Positions 55,432 through 63,657 of a DNA stretch of 64,000 nt are shown here, in pieces (the first letter of the stretch is position 1; each line of letters opens with the position of its first letter). Position numbers and translations under genes: made by a program. This stretch comes from Chitinophaga qingshengii (GTDB lineage: Bacteria; Bacteroidota; Bacteroidia; Chitinophagales; Chitinophagaceae): the NCBI RefSeq assembly GCF_014529935.1, contig NZ_JACVFC010000001.1, positions 1,798,001 through 1,862,000 on the forward strand. The letters run 5' to 3'. The notes under the pieces were generated by a model. That model was not told the DNA's origin. It did no database searches and saw only the letters and a list, made by a program, of their open reading frames with translations.

Positions 55432-55527
55432 ATAATAATTTTATTCGCTTGGTAGTTTGTAGATAACGTACAGGGTACACATTTAACTAGCTTTTTTATT
55501 TGCCTTCAGACGCCGCCTTGATTAATC

Positions 55528-55555
55528 TTATCGTTTGATAATCAGCGTTATCGTT
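55528..55555. promoter_or_regulatory. Direct repeats in the divergent control region
   Basis: TTATCGTT occurs at 55528-55535 and 55548-55555, exactly 20 bases apart (about two helical turns), with GATTAATC and TGATAATCA palindromic words beside them. They lie in the 232-base region between the divergent cyclase and sigma-factor units. They could be an operator or sigma-dependent promoter parts; no TAnnTTTG box is visible for either direction. Confidence 0.4.
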
Positions 55556-55663
55556 CTGCTCGCTTTGTCATATTGCTTATTTAAAGTATCTTCCTTACGT
55601 CAAACTTCATTACACCCTTATACCAGAACCGTTACCTAACGCTTTTAGGTATATTAATAGAAC

Positions 55664-56317
55664 TTGCCATTGGATTGGAAGGAACTTGAAGCAGAAACTT
55701 TAATTGACCTGCTTGATTTTGTTAAGCTGAATGGCGACCAGGAAGAAAAAGCCTGGTCACAGGCTGCTTATACCAACCTTGTTATGCGGTTCCGAAGGGA
55801 TTTACTGGAGAAGTGTACGATAATGTGTGGGAAGATCGGTCTTACTGAAACTGATGCGGAAGAACTGACAAACAGGGTTTTTGAGCGCTACTACAAATAC
55901 CCCAATGGTTTTGATGTAAAAACTTCCAGGTCCAAAAACCCGGAAACCGCCTTCCGCCTCTATTTATTCGGCATAGCTAGGAAGGAATTGTGCGACTACG
56001 TTCATCCCGATGAAAGTCCATACGACGGCACAGAGAAAGTCATCACCTCTCTTATCGATCCTGATAAAGCATACGAGCCGGAAATGCTGAAGACTCTACA
56101 GGAAACCGAGGCTTTGATAGATAAAACGTTCGCTCAATTAACGCCTAACCATAAAATTATTTACCTGACGTACCTATACCATGAAAAAGAAGGAAGATAC
56201 CTGCCTGCCAGGTTGCGGGACGAACTACAGGTTGCGGTAGGGGGCATTTCCAAAAATTCTATTCGGGTTTATAAGAAACAGGCTTTCGATCTCATGAAAA
56301 AAATTACTAATGGCTAA
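55664..56317 (+). CDS. ECF-like sigma-70 family factor
   Basis: A 217-residue sigma factor of ECF size. Region 2 is seen around TETDAEELTNRVFERYYKY and FRLYLFGIARKELCDYV. Region 4 is KTFAQLTPNHKIIYLTYLYH followed by GGISKNSIRVYKKQAFDLM, the helix-turn-helix. A long loop between the regions is unusual. No ATG is available, and the start is TTG 55664 (MPLDWKEL). It opens a three-gene operon with 8-base overlap to the next gene, and diverges from the cyclase unit. It may drive the defence genes; that is inference from position. Confidence 0.85.
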   Translation: MPLDWKELEAETLIDLLDFVKLNGDQEEKAWSQAAYTNLVMRFRRDLLEKCTIMCGKIGLTETDAEELTNRVFERYYKYPNGFDVKTSRSKNPETAFRLYLFGIARKELCDYVHPDESPYDGTEKVITSLIDPDKAYEPEMLKTLQETEALIDKTFAQLTPNHKIIYLTYLYHEKEGRYLPARLRDELQVAVGGISKNSIRVYKKQAFDLMKKITNG

Positions 56318-56654
56318 AGAAAAAATTCTCATAACGGAACAGAACTTATCCGAATGGATTTATTCGATAGGGATTCTTTTGCCATCGAATGAGGTGGAAC
56401 TCGCACGCTTTGAAGCCCTTTATCCTACTGGAAAATTAAAAGTAAACGAAGCCAGCATTGATCCCCTTGCCATTATTAACGGTACAAGAGTTAGGAAGAA
56501 TTTTTCTAATATCAGCACTACATCGACAGATGGAGAGCAGCAGGAGTTGCGGATGGCTGCCCGTAAGCACCAGGATCTGCCACCTGATATTATAGCTCTG
56601 ATCAAAAGAAACCAACAGTCCAATGAACAACCGGATTCTCCCGAAAATAGTTAA
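56310..56654 (+). CDS. Unknown protein between sigma factor and ImmA peptidase
   Basis: A 114-residue soluble protein (MAKEKILITEQNLSEWIYS). It contains an N-terminal helical part, a central KVNEASIDPLAIINGTRVRKNF segment, and a polar, Gln/Glu-rich C-terminal tail (DIIALIKRNQQSNEQPD). No domain is recognised, and no zinc-type anti-sigma motif (HxxxCxxC) is present. It overlaps the sigma gene by 8 bases and the peptidase gene by 32, so translation is coupled. By position it is a candidate anti-sigma factor and substrate of the peptidase. Confidence 0.75.
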   Translation: MAKEKILITEQNLSEWIYSIGILLPSNEVELARFEALYPTGKLKVNEASIDPLAIINGTRVRKNFSNISTTSTDGEQQELRMAARKHQDLPPDIIALIKRNQQSNEQPDSPENS

Positions 56655-57435
56655 TGAAGTTCAGGCTGTAACTGAATATCTTTCCCAGCGTTTCTGCGAT
56701 GGAGTAAAAACGGACCTTGCTGCTATCTGCCAAGACGAAAACATTAGCCTGATCTACGCGGAGTACCGCAATCACTTCGATGGAATGATTGTATGGGATA
56801 CCCCAAGGTTTTATATTCACATTAATACCGAGAAAGGTAATCTACCAGACAGTAATCGTGGCCGGTTCAGCTTGGGACATGAGCTGGGACATTATTTTTT
56901 AGAAAGCCATCGTGCCGGCATCAGGTCAGGAATTATACCTCCCCATGCTTCCGTCAACTGCTTGGTTCAGGATGATAAGCTGGAGCTGGAAGCCGATTAC
57001 TTTGCTGCTAATCTTTTGATGCCAAGGGAAAGACTGAGGCGATTTACCGGTGGCAGGAAGTTCTCCCTCGATATAATCAAAGAAATATCCGCAAAATTCG
57101 GTGTTAGTCTTACCGCCGCCGTGATACGGTTTGCCGAAGTTGGCACCCATGAGATCATGGTCGTATTTTCCCAAGACAATGTTGTCAAATGGTCGTACCG
57201 CAGTGAAAACTTTCCTAAAGTCGTCAATAAATTTAAGAAGGGAGGACCACTTCCGCCGACTTCTGTTGCGGGTGAGTCTTTTTTGAAAAGGAACGCTCGC
57301 TATACTGGTGTTGAACCAGTTGATTTCGAAGATTGGTTTATTTATAATGATTGGAAACCACAATGGCAACTGTATGAGCAATGTTGCTACTCAGACATTT
57401 ATAACTATGTAATCAGTATTGTTTGGTTTAAATAG
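56623..57435 (+). CDS. ImmA/IrrE family zinc metalloprotease
   Basis: A 270-residue protein of the ImmA/IrrE class. The zinc-binding motif is FSLGHELGHYFLESH (HExxH). The third ligand region is ELEADYFAANLLMPRERLRRF, and ISAKFGVSLTAAVIRF is the adjoining helical part. A C-terminal ~80-residue extension has an aromatic- and Cys-rich end (YEQCCYSDIYNYV). Characterised members cleave a partner regulator on a stress signal (ImmA-ImmR, IrrE-DdrO). As last gene of the sigma operon it could release the sigma factor by cleaving the 114-residue protein. The start is ATG 56623, inside the previous gene. Confidence 0.9.
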   Translation: MNNRILPKIVNEVQAVTEYLSQRFCDGVKTDLAAICQDENISLIYAEYRNHFDGMIVWDTPRFYIHINTEKGNLPDSNRGRFSLGHELGHYFLESHRAGIRSGIIPPHASVNCLVQDDKLELEADYFAANLLMPRERLRRFTGGRKFSLDIIKEISAKFGVSLTAAVIRFAEVGTHEIMVVFSQDNVVKWSYRSENFPKVVNKFKKGGPLPPTSVAGESFLKRNARYTGVEPVDFEDWFIYNDWKPQWQLYEQCCYSDIYNYVISIVWFK

Positions 57436-57939
57436 TCACCATGAGCACCAAGGCCTTACCGGATAAGCTAACATCCGTAGTGCAATCAGTACGAAGCTTA
57501 CTGGACGATCCACTGATAAGCTCTCCTTACATTGGTTTTACATGTTTCCCGATTAGAGCATGTGCCAATGATTCCTTCTTGCTCGCTTAATACTTGCCAA
57601 CATGGGGCTGGCTCGCAGGGCTATCGTACTAGGAACCAACATTTGCGTACTGAGAGTTAGCGGAAAAGGAGATATTGAAATTAACGACCATGTGATTGCG
57701 GTAATAAGTGACGTGCCCGTTCCTGCAACCCGAGCCAATAAGGATACGAAAGCGATGGAAACAGGATAAAAAGTATCGAGGAGAATGAGAGGACCTGTGA
57801 TTTCACAAGGAGCGATTGTAAAATTCAAATATTTATAGCTGTACTCACTCAAGAAAAATATTACCTAATAATGTTATTTTGTCAAATATTGACAATGGTT
57901 AAGCGATTTCTGATAACTTTCGCAAATCATAGACAAAAA
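57436..57939. other. Island right flank without a convincing gene
   Basis: This 504-base stretch after the peptidase gene carries several short open frames on both strands: 49 codons from 57441 and 55 codons from 57602 on plus, and 99 codons on minus at 57553-57852. None has a recognisable domain. The minus frame is hydrophobic enough to be a decayed membrane protein gene, but codon patterns do not settle the question. It may be the remains of a gene lost at the island end. Confidence 0.4.
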
Positions 57940-57970
57940 GGTTCGAGTTTTGTACCATAGGGATCACAGA
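57940..57970. repeat. tRNA 3'-end repeat, right island end
   Basis: GGTTCGAGT (57940-57948) and GGGATCACAGA (57960-57970) match the tRNA-Lys T-arm and its 3' end plus flank, with divergent bases between. It looks like an eroded attR site. Confidence 0.55.
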
Positions 57971-57977
57971 CAACTTG

Positions 57978-58012
57978 CAAACCTCGCGCATGGCGCGGGG
58001 TTTTGTTTTTTA
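57978..58012 (+). terminator. GC-rich hairpin after the right repeat
   Basis: AACCTCGCGC-ATG-GCGCGGGGTT with a T-rich tail is a strong terminator with no gene just upstream. It could be the original terminator of the tRNA-Lys gene, displaced by the island. Confidence 0.75.
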
Positions 58013-58334
58013 GCTGAGCGTTTAGTCGAGTTCCTTTTGTATAACCCCGATTTCTTTCCCGTACTTTATACAGGTTAATCAGCTTTGACTAAGATACGAA
58101 AATCTTTATTGAGGTTTACGTGGTTACTTTAAGCCGTGTCAAAAAACGGATATTTCTTATATTATGGCTAATAAAAAACGCTGCACAGAATCCTATGCAG
58201 CGAGATAATTGAAAGCTACCCCTTAAAACGTAACGGTTAAAAACATCGAATAATCGTAACAGTTCCTTTGGACTCATACAGAGACATTTGATTGACAAGA
58301 TAAAACTGTCAACCAAAGTCATAATTTGCATAGT
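58013..58334. other. Non-coding stretch with two hairpins
   Basis: No gene is supported in this ~320-base stretch. A stem CGCTGCA/TGCAGCG lies at 58180-58203. A second imperfect hairpin at 58288-58317 (TTTGATTGACA with TGTCAACCAAAG) lies just after the stop of the minus-strand acetyltransferase and may be its terminator. Confidence 0.5.
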
Positions 58335-59030
58335 TTAATAATCGTCCATATCAATATTATCAAAAGCTTCGTTTTTATATATCGGACAGTAAAATAGCAA
58401 TTCCTTCATACCTTTTATTTTCTTAAATCCCCAAGACTGATAGTAATTACTCAATGACCTAATAGCAGCGGTTTTGTTTTTCTCAAATTTCTTCAAATCT
58501 AATTTGGGTAACAGCGCTTTTTTATTTTCGGGATGTTCAAATTGTAATGGATAAGGTTGTAGTATGAAAAGTTCACAATTATCGAAGCGCCAAACTAAAT
58601 CCTTAAATACTTTTGCCCCGATGCCTTTGCCTCTGAATTTTGGTATAATGCCAATGGTCTCAATGATGCATAGTCTATTGCACTCAAAATCCAAATCAGG
58701 AAATTCTTTCAAAATAGATTTTTTAAGAGTTTGTTTCTCAAAATCATAAAAATCTTGACTATGACGAAAAGTATATTCATAGGTGTCAAACATTTCATAG
58801 ATGCTAAAGCCTTCTGCTTCCGCTTGGCCTAAGGAAATGATTTTAAAATCCATTTCACCCGCATATTCGTTAAGGGAATTATCGGCATATTCACCCGCAT
58901 ATAGAACCGCTTTGTATTCTGTTATACAGTCGCTTGCTTCAGGAGTATGAATGCCAGATGAAAATCTGTATTCTATATTCAAACTTAATAAATCATCCTC
59001 TTCCTCAATAGGCAAGAAATCGCCAATCAT
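58335..59030 (-). CDS. GNAT family N-acetyltransferase (large variant)
   Basis: A 231-residue protein. The central IETIGIIPKFRGKGIGAKVFKDL is a good GNAT motif A with the RGKGIG acetyl-CoA loop. LSNYYQSWGFKKIKGMKELLFYCP gives the C-terminal YxxxGF segment. The ~100 N-terminal residues are acidic and not conserved in a way I recognise. The base composition is markedly AT-rich compared with the core genes, suggesting foreign origin. It lies just outside the right repeat of the island. Substrate unknown; antibiotic, tRNA-amino acid (toxin) or protein targets are all possible. Confidence 0.85.
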   Translation of the reverse strand: MIGDFLPIEEEDDLLSLNIEYRFSSGIHTPEASDCITEYKAVLYAGEYADNSLNEYAGEMDFKIISLGQAEAEGFSIYEMFDTYEYTFRHSQDFYDFEKQTLKKSILKEFPDLDFECNRLCIIETIGIIPKFRGKGIGAKVFKDLVWRFDNCELFILQPYPLQFEHPENKKALLPKLDLKKFEKNKTAAIRSLSNYYQSWGFKKIKGMKELLFYCPIYKNEAFDNIDMDDY

Positions 59031-59896
59031 TTTAATACGTTATTTTCTGATTAAAATAATAAAAAGGTAGCACCACACAATACGACAGAATGTGCAAAAT
59101 ATACTTTCTTAAATTAATTCTATCGTCTCCACCAGCCATTCCCTATGTTGTCATTTTGTATTTTGAAAGTAACATTTTTTTATGTTAAAATGATAATTGA
59201 TATCGTCAGTACACCTCATAAACGGCAGATCCAGGAAACTCCAGAAAAGTAGTGAAAAAACAGTGGTAGATAAGTTTACTCAGCAAGGTACAGTTAATCG
59301 AATTCTTAGTTGATTTTAACACTGTTGACTGATACAAAGGCAGGGTAGAAAACGCTGACAGCCGTTTTTAAAAATTATATTTATACCATGCGCTGTTGTC
59401 TATTTATATTAGAGCATTATTTTTTTTCTATCAGTTTGCTTTTTTAAAAAAAAGATTCTATATTCATCTTAGCCTAATTTAAAGAACATCATATTTGATA
59501 TGAGAACCCGCGTTTGACCCCTGTGTATTTTAAGTCAAATTCCTGTTCCACGTTTTTTTTCGAATGTCACTATAAATACATATTGAATCACCCTCATCAC
59601 ATGTGGCCTATTTCTGAACAAAGTAATGTTCATCATTACTACAAACGGATCTACGGCAAGGATTTGTGACCTAATTAAGTAAACCTATTTTTAATACAGT
59701 TAATGCCCTTTAGCGTATGAAACAACACGTAATTCCCGTTGGCCGGCAGAATAAATCAGCTTCCCGGTTACGTTAATTTTTTCAACAAACGAAAGTAGTC
59801 GTGCTCATTAGCCAGGCTCCTCCTTATTGGTTGGGCAGGATTGCTAATGCGATAATTCGTCTGCAACAAATATCCTGATTATTACTTGCGTCAGAT
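59031..59896. other. AT-rich non-coding region before the peptide locus
   Basis: 866 bases with no open frame I can support on either strand. It contains long A/T runs (for example near 59420-59455) and probably the promoters of the divergent acetyltransferase and VKOR genes. I see no RNA gene, CRISPR repeat or GG-leader peptide frame in it. A cryptic small RNA cannot be excluded. Confidence 0.6.
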
Positions 59897-61600
59897 ATGG
59901 CGGTATACCATGTTGTCATGAATACCACCAGGAAAATATCTGATAGTAGCATTTACATCCCTAAAAAGTTTACCATGTTTTGGAATCTATCCGAACCCAG
60001 GCCCAATGGACCATTGGCCGCAAGTTTATTTTTAGAGTTAACCGCAGTAAAACTGTCATACACCACTTTACAACAGGAAGTGGAAGATCATCCCGATTAT
60101 CCCAGTCTATTGAGTATTAGTGATGTTTTTAGCAAATATAAAGTAGATAATATCACCGCCAATTTCGCTCCCGCGGACCTGGAAAAAATTCCACCACCTT
60201 ATATTACGCAAATAAAGGGATTGGAAAATGATACGGAATACTTTACCGTAGTAAGAAAATTCAACAACGATATGGTATCGGCATTCGATCCCGAGCGTAG
60301 GAAATGGAAAAATTATCGTTTTCAGGATTTTGCCGACCGCACCAGCGGCGTGGTACTATTAGCAGAACCAGGACATGATGCCGGCGAGCCGGATTATAAG
60401 GAGAAGCGGCGGGAGGAGCGGTTCAACAGTTTTAGTTTTTATGCGTTGCTTTCAGTGCTGGCCACCATATTTGCCACGGTTATCCTGCGTGCGTTTTGGC
60501 TGGCAGGTTTATCAATATTGCCTGCGGCAACCTTCTCACTGCTCTCCGTCATCGGGATACTGGTAGGTATATTACTGATATGGTACGAAATAGACAGGTA
60601 TAATCCTGTTATCCGGCAAATATGCAAAGGTGGCAGGCGTGTCAACTGCAACGCTGTCCTGCAGTCGGATGCCGCCTATATTGGTGGCGTAAGCTGGAGT
60701 ACGATTGGTTTAGCCTACTTCACCGGTCAGTTGATTTTTATGCTGACGCAGGGTATCACTTCCCCGGAAATACAAGCTATAACCAGTATAGTCAGTCTGT
60801 TGACGTTACCATATGTTTTTTACTCTTTATATTTTCAGTCGCGTATTGTAAAACAATGGTGTTTATTATGCCTTATAATACAAGCTGTTTTGATATTACA
60901 AGCTTCGATTGCAGCATATCAGACGGGTAAACTGACTGTACATTTTTCTCCTGAAGCGCTGGTACTATATATATTATTCAGTGTGACCTCCCTCCTGGCT
61001 ATTCTTCAACTGCTTCCGGTATTGAAGAGAGCGAAAAGAAACAACTTCGTTAAAACACAGCTTAAACGCCTGAAATATGATCCGGTGGTGTTTAATGCTG
61101 TATTGCGTAAACAACGGAATATTCATGAAGACGCTGAGGGATTGGGGATTGTGTTAGGCAATCCCAATGCCGCCAACAAGATACTGAAAGTGTGTAATCC
61201 CTATTGCGGCCCCTGCGCTCATGCACATACGACAATTGAAAAACTATTGGAGAACAATCCGGATATTCAATTACAGATCATTTTTACAGCCACCAGTGAC
61301 GACAAAGACCGTCGAAAATGGCCGGTACGGCATCTACTGGCCATTGCCGCCGATAACAATGAGTCGATGACTAAACAGGCTTTGGGTGACTGGTACCTGG
61401 CGCCGGAAAAAGATTATGATAGTTTTGCATCCCGTTACCCCATGGAGGATAAGTTGGCACGGCAGGATAATAAAATAGAGGCGATGCAAAACTGGTGTAC
61501 AAAAATGGAGATCGCCCACACGCCAACCATATTTATCAACAATCATGAATTACCCGATATCTACGATATTCACGACCTAAAAAACTTCTTGTCTGTTTAA
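59897..61600 (+). CDS. C39-like / VKOR / thioredoxin fusion oxidase
   Basis: A 567-residue membrane protein in three parts. Residues ~30-155 resemble a C39 peptidase domain, but the catalytic Cys position reads RPNGPLAASL (Asn), so it is probably a non-cleaving peptide-binding domain. Residues ~185-345 are a VKOR domain with four to five spans, a loop Cys in RVNCNAVLQSD and the redox pair in KQWCLLCLII. Residues ~400-567 are a thioredoxin/DsbA-like domain with CNPYCGPCAHAH. Together they should form disulfides in exported substrates and re-oxidise on quinone. It is upstream of the six-Cys precursor and a C39 exporter. Start uncertain: ATG 59897, 59918 or 59972. Confidence 0.9.
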   Translation: MAVYHVVMNTTRKISDSSIYIPKKFTMFWNLSEPRPNGPLAASLFLELTAVKLSYTTLQQEVEDHPDYPSLLSISDVFSKYKVDNITANFAPADLEKIPPPYITQIKGLENDTEYFTVVRKFNNDMVSAFDPERRKWKNYRFQDFADRTSGVVLLAEPGHDAGEPDYKEKRREERFNSFSFYALLSVLATIFATVILRAFWLAGLSILPAATFSLLSVIGILVGILLIWYEIDRYNPVIRQICKGGRRVNCNAVLQSDAAYIGGVSWSTIGLAYFTGQLIFMLTQGITSPEIQAITSIVSLLTLPYVFYSLYFQSRIVKQWCLLCLIIQAVLILQASIAAYQTGKLTVHFSPEALVLYILFSVTSLLAILQLLPVLKRAKRNNFVKTQLKRLKYDPVVFNAVLRKQRNIHEDAEGLGIVLGNPNAANKILKVCNPYCGPCAHAHTTIEKLLENNPDIQLQIIFTATSDDKDRRKWPVRHLLAIAADNNESMTKQALGDWYLAPEKDYDSFASRYPMEDKLARQDNKIEAMQNWCTKMEIAHTPTIFINNHELPDIYDIHDLKNFLSV

Positions 61601-61725
61601 CAACAGTCTTAACAAATTAATGGCCGGTAGATAGCGGTGCGCGCCCGTTAGCGAATGCCATTAACAGGCAAAGGCAGCCTATATCAAGCCTTTAGTATTT
61701 TTATTAACAACCTAAATTTAAACTG

Positions 61726-61998
61726 ATGGAAAAGCTTAAATTAAAAGCGCTGGAACTGGGCGCAAGGGAGCTACTGTCCCGTGAACAACTCAGGAATGTA
61801 CTCGGTGGAGTCGATGGGTCTGGCGGGACCGGTGGGTCCGGCGGGTCCGGTGATGATTGCCTGGGTGACAAAGTTCAGGCGTGTAAAGATAAAAATGAAG
61901 GAAACTCTTGCTGCTTTACCTATAGTGGCAGGCGTTATGATGGATTATGCCGGGCGTATGCACCCAATTACGTAAAACACTGTTCAGATCTGAACTAG
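61726..61998 (+). CDS. Cys-rich precursor peptide with double-glycine leader
   Basis: A 90-residue precursor. Residues 1-28 form a leader (MEKLKLKALELGARELLSRE then QLRNVLGG) of the type cleaved by C39 peptidases after GG. The 62-residue core begins with a Gly/Ser-rich linker (VDGSGGTGGSGGSG) and then holds six cysteines: DDC, QAC, SCC, GLC and KHC. The linker makes it look like a flexible tether before a compact disulfide domain. No Ser/Thr dehydration enzyme is near, so a disulfide-bonded peptide rather than a lanthipeptide is inferred. It lies between a disulfide-forming fusion protein and a TlpA-like protein. Activity unknown: bacteriocin, toxin or signal. Confidence 0.85.
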   Translation: MEKLKLKALELGARELLSREQLRNVLGGVDGSGGTGGSGGSGDDCLGDKVQACKDKNEGNSCCFTYSGRRYDGLCRAYAPNYVKHCSDLN

Positions 61999-62004
61999 AT
62001 TTAT

Positions 62005-62050
62005 TCAAATTTTAATGAAGGTGGCAATAGCCGCCTTCATTAAAATTTGA
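62005..62050 (+). terminator. Hairpin between precursor and TlpA genes
   Basis: A 21-bp stem (62005-62025 with 62030-62050, one G-U pair) has a 4-base loop. It lacks a long U-tract and probably acts as an attenuator, giving excess precursor message over the downstream genes. Confidence 0.8.
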
Positions 62051-62077
62051 ACATTTATTACTGAAATAATCACGACT

Positions 62078-63604
62078 ATGTTATCAATTAGAATGCAGCT
62101 AACCTGCGCTATTCTGTTATTTTTCTTCCCGTTAACTGTTTGTGCCCAATCGGGCCTCCCCATACTGGAAGCTGGTTCCATTAGTGTAAAAGGCCAGGTA
62201 GTTATTCCGGGACCTATTAAGAAAGATAGTGTATGGCTGCTATTCCAAATTCCTCAACCATTTACAGGTGAATCCCGTGTATATAGAACATTACTCGATT
62301 CAGCCGGTAGATATACACTGAAAGTAAATACCGAAACAAATATCAGCCGATGTGCCGTTAGCACGGATATAGACATTACTAACCAGGTGATCATTTTTTT
62401 AAAAAGTGGCCAGGAAAATACGGTATCATTCGAGTATAACAATGATAAAATTATTAACAAAGTAAAGACCAGTTATAATGCAGGATTCTCTGAAGAAGAG
62501 CTTCTTCAGAGTCTGAACAAATTTGTGGAAATGATTGATGAAAGATCGGGCAAACCTATAGAACCTTTATACAACAAGGAATACAGTGCCTTTATAGATC
62601 ACACCAATAATGTTTTGCAACGGAAACGCGGTATTCTGAATAAACCATTCATTTTATCCGAAAAGATGAAGGAGATTGTATTTAAAGACTATTCACTGGC
62701 CGTATATTATAATCATGTATTCGATTACCAAACTGAAATGGTTTTAAATTACAGGAATACGAATGATCATAGGATGCCGGATAGTGCAGAGATAAAGAAG
62801 CCTGTTCGGAAGGACTATGCATTCCTGAAAAACCTGGACCTGAATAATCGGCTATACCTGTATTGTTTTTCTTATCCCACCTTTACGCAGGAACTATTGA
62901 AAAATAATATATTAAATATCCCTCGTATCCAGGACACTCCTATTCAGGAATGGACCAAAAATGTGAAGGTGATATTAGGGCAACTGATCGGATTTGATCA
63001 GGGCATCTTCTATGATATGCTCGTGGGCAATGCCTACGCCATGCAATTTGAGCTTGAAGTAAAACCGCTCACACCAAAACAAATTGAAAATATTAAAAAG
63101 TACTATAAGGGAGGTAATTTGGAGAAAATCCTATTGCGCAAAAACCAGGAAATAGTACAACAATCCCAGCTAAAAGAAAGTCTAGTTATTAACAATACCC
63201 CTGCTGTTTCCCCCGAAGCATTGATGAACGCGATTATTTCCAGGTATAAAGGGAAAGTTGTTATTGTCGATTTTTGGGCAACGTGGTGCGTACCCTGTCT
63301 TGAAGCCATCAGAACATCCAGAAATAGCAAAAAGCAGCTCGCCGGTAAAGGTGCCATATTCGTTTATATAAGTAGTCCCTCATCGCCCAGGAAATTATGG
63401 GAAAGTCAAATACAAGGTATTGGTGGACAACAATACTATCTGACTACAGAACAGTGGAAGTTTCTGATGGATAGCTACAATTTCAACGGCATACCCAGCT
63501 ACCTGATTTTCGACAAGAATGGGGAGTTAAAACAACGATTTACAGCTTATCCCGGCAACGAAGCGATGCAAAAAAAGATTGAAACGGTACTGGAAAGTGA
63601 ATAA
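62078..63604 (+). CDS. TlpA-like thioredoxin with N-terminal DUF4369-type region
   Basis: A 508-residue exported protein. The signal peptide ends near TVCAQS. Residues ~30-130 look like a DUF4369-type beta domain (ISVKGQVVIPGPIKKDSV), and a helical middle follows. The last ~130 residues are a thioredoxin domain with VVIVDFWATWCVPCLEAIR (CVPC active site) and cis-Pro near FNGIPSYLIF. Such proteins reduce or isomerise disulfides outside the cytoplasm. Beside the VKOR fusion and a six-Cys peptide, it could shuffle wrong disulfides in the product. Confidence 0.88.
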   Translation: MLSIRMQLTCAILLFFFPLTVCAQSGLPILEAGSISVKGQVVIPGPIKKDSVWLLFQIPQPFTGESRVYRTLLDSAGRYTLKVNTETNISRCAVSTDIDITNQVIIFLKSGQENTVSFEYNNDKIINKVKTSYNAGFSEEELLQSLNKFVEMIDERSGKPIEPLYNKEYSAFIDHTNNVLQRKRGILNKPFILSEKMKEIVFKDYSLAVYYNHVFDYQTEMVLNYRNTNDHRMPDSAEIKKPVRKDYAFLKNLDLNNRLYLYCFSYPTFTQELLKNNILNIPRIQDTPIQEWTKNVKVILGQLIGFDQGIFYDMLVGNAYAMQFELEVKPLTPKQIENIKKYYKGGNLEKILLRKNQEIVQQSQLKESLVINNTPAVSPEALMNAIISRYKGKVVIVDFWATWCVPCLEAIRTSRNSKKQLAGKGAIFVYISSPSSPRKLWESQIQGIGGQQYYLTTEQWKFLMDSYNFNGIPSYLIFDKNGELKQRFTAYPGNEAMQKKIETVLESE

Positions 63605-63657
63605 ACCGTTTGACTTACCGCTAGCACCTATTTTTTAACCAGATGTAATTTTTCCTG

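Larger units (their letters stand above)
48776..57970. mobile_element. Accessory island next to tRNA-Lys (putative integrated element)
   Basis: The segment begins at the 3' end of tRNA-Lys and ends at a sequence sharing two blocks with that 3' end: GGTTCGAGT and GGGATCACAGA. Directly after the right block (57978-58012) is a GC-rich terminator-like hairpin, as expected for a displaced original tRNA tail. The content is accessory: conflict-type proteins, a sigma/ImmA module and several orphan genes. No integrase or transposase gene is visible, so it is either degenerate, mobilised in trans, or bounded by coincidence. The att copies are imperfect, suggesting an old insertion. Confidence 0.5.

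Noticed and set aside
57553..57852. 99-codon hydrophobic frame on the minus strand
   Set aside because: No family, competing frames on the other strand and no clear start signals; kept only as a possible remnant.
48776..57970. Complete ubiquitin-like conjugation operon (Bil or type II CBASS)
   Set aside because: No E1, ubiquitin-like protein, deubiquitinase or CD-NTase gene is present; only a single E2-like domain and a class III cyclase are seen.
48776..57970. Prophage or conjugative element
   Set aside because: No integrase, structural, replication or transfer genes are seen in the interval.
61726..61998. Lanthipeptide or radical-SAM RiPP interpretation of the precursor
   Set aside because: No LanB/LanM/LanC-like or radical SAM gene is in the visible part of the locus, and the neighbours are disulfide enzymes; the unseen sequence beyond 64000 could still change this.
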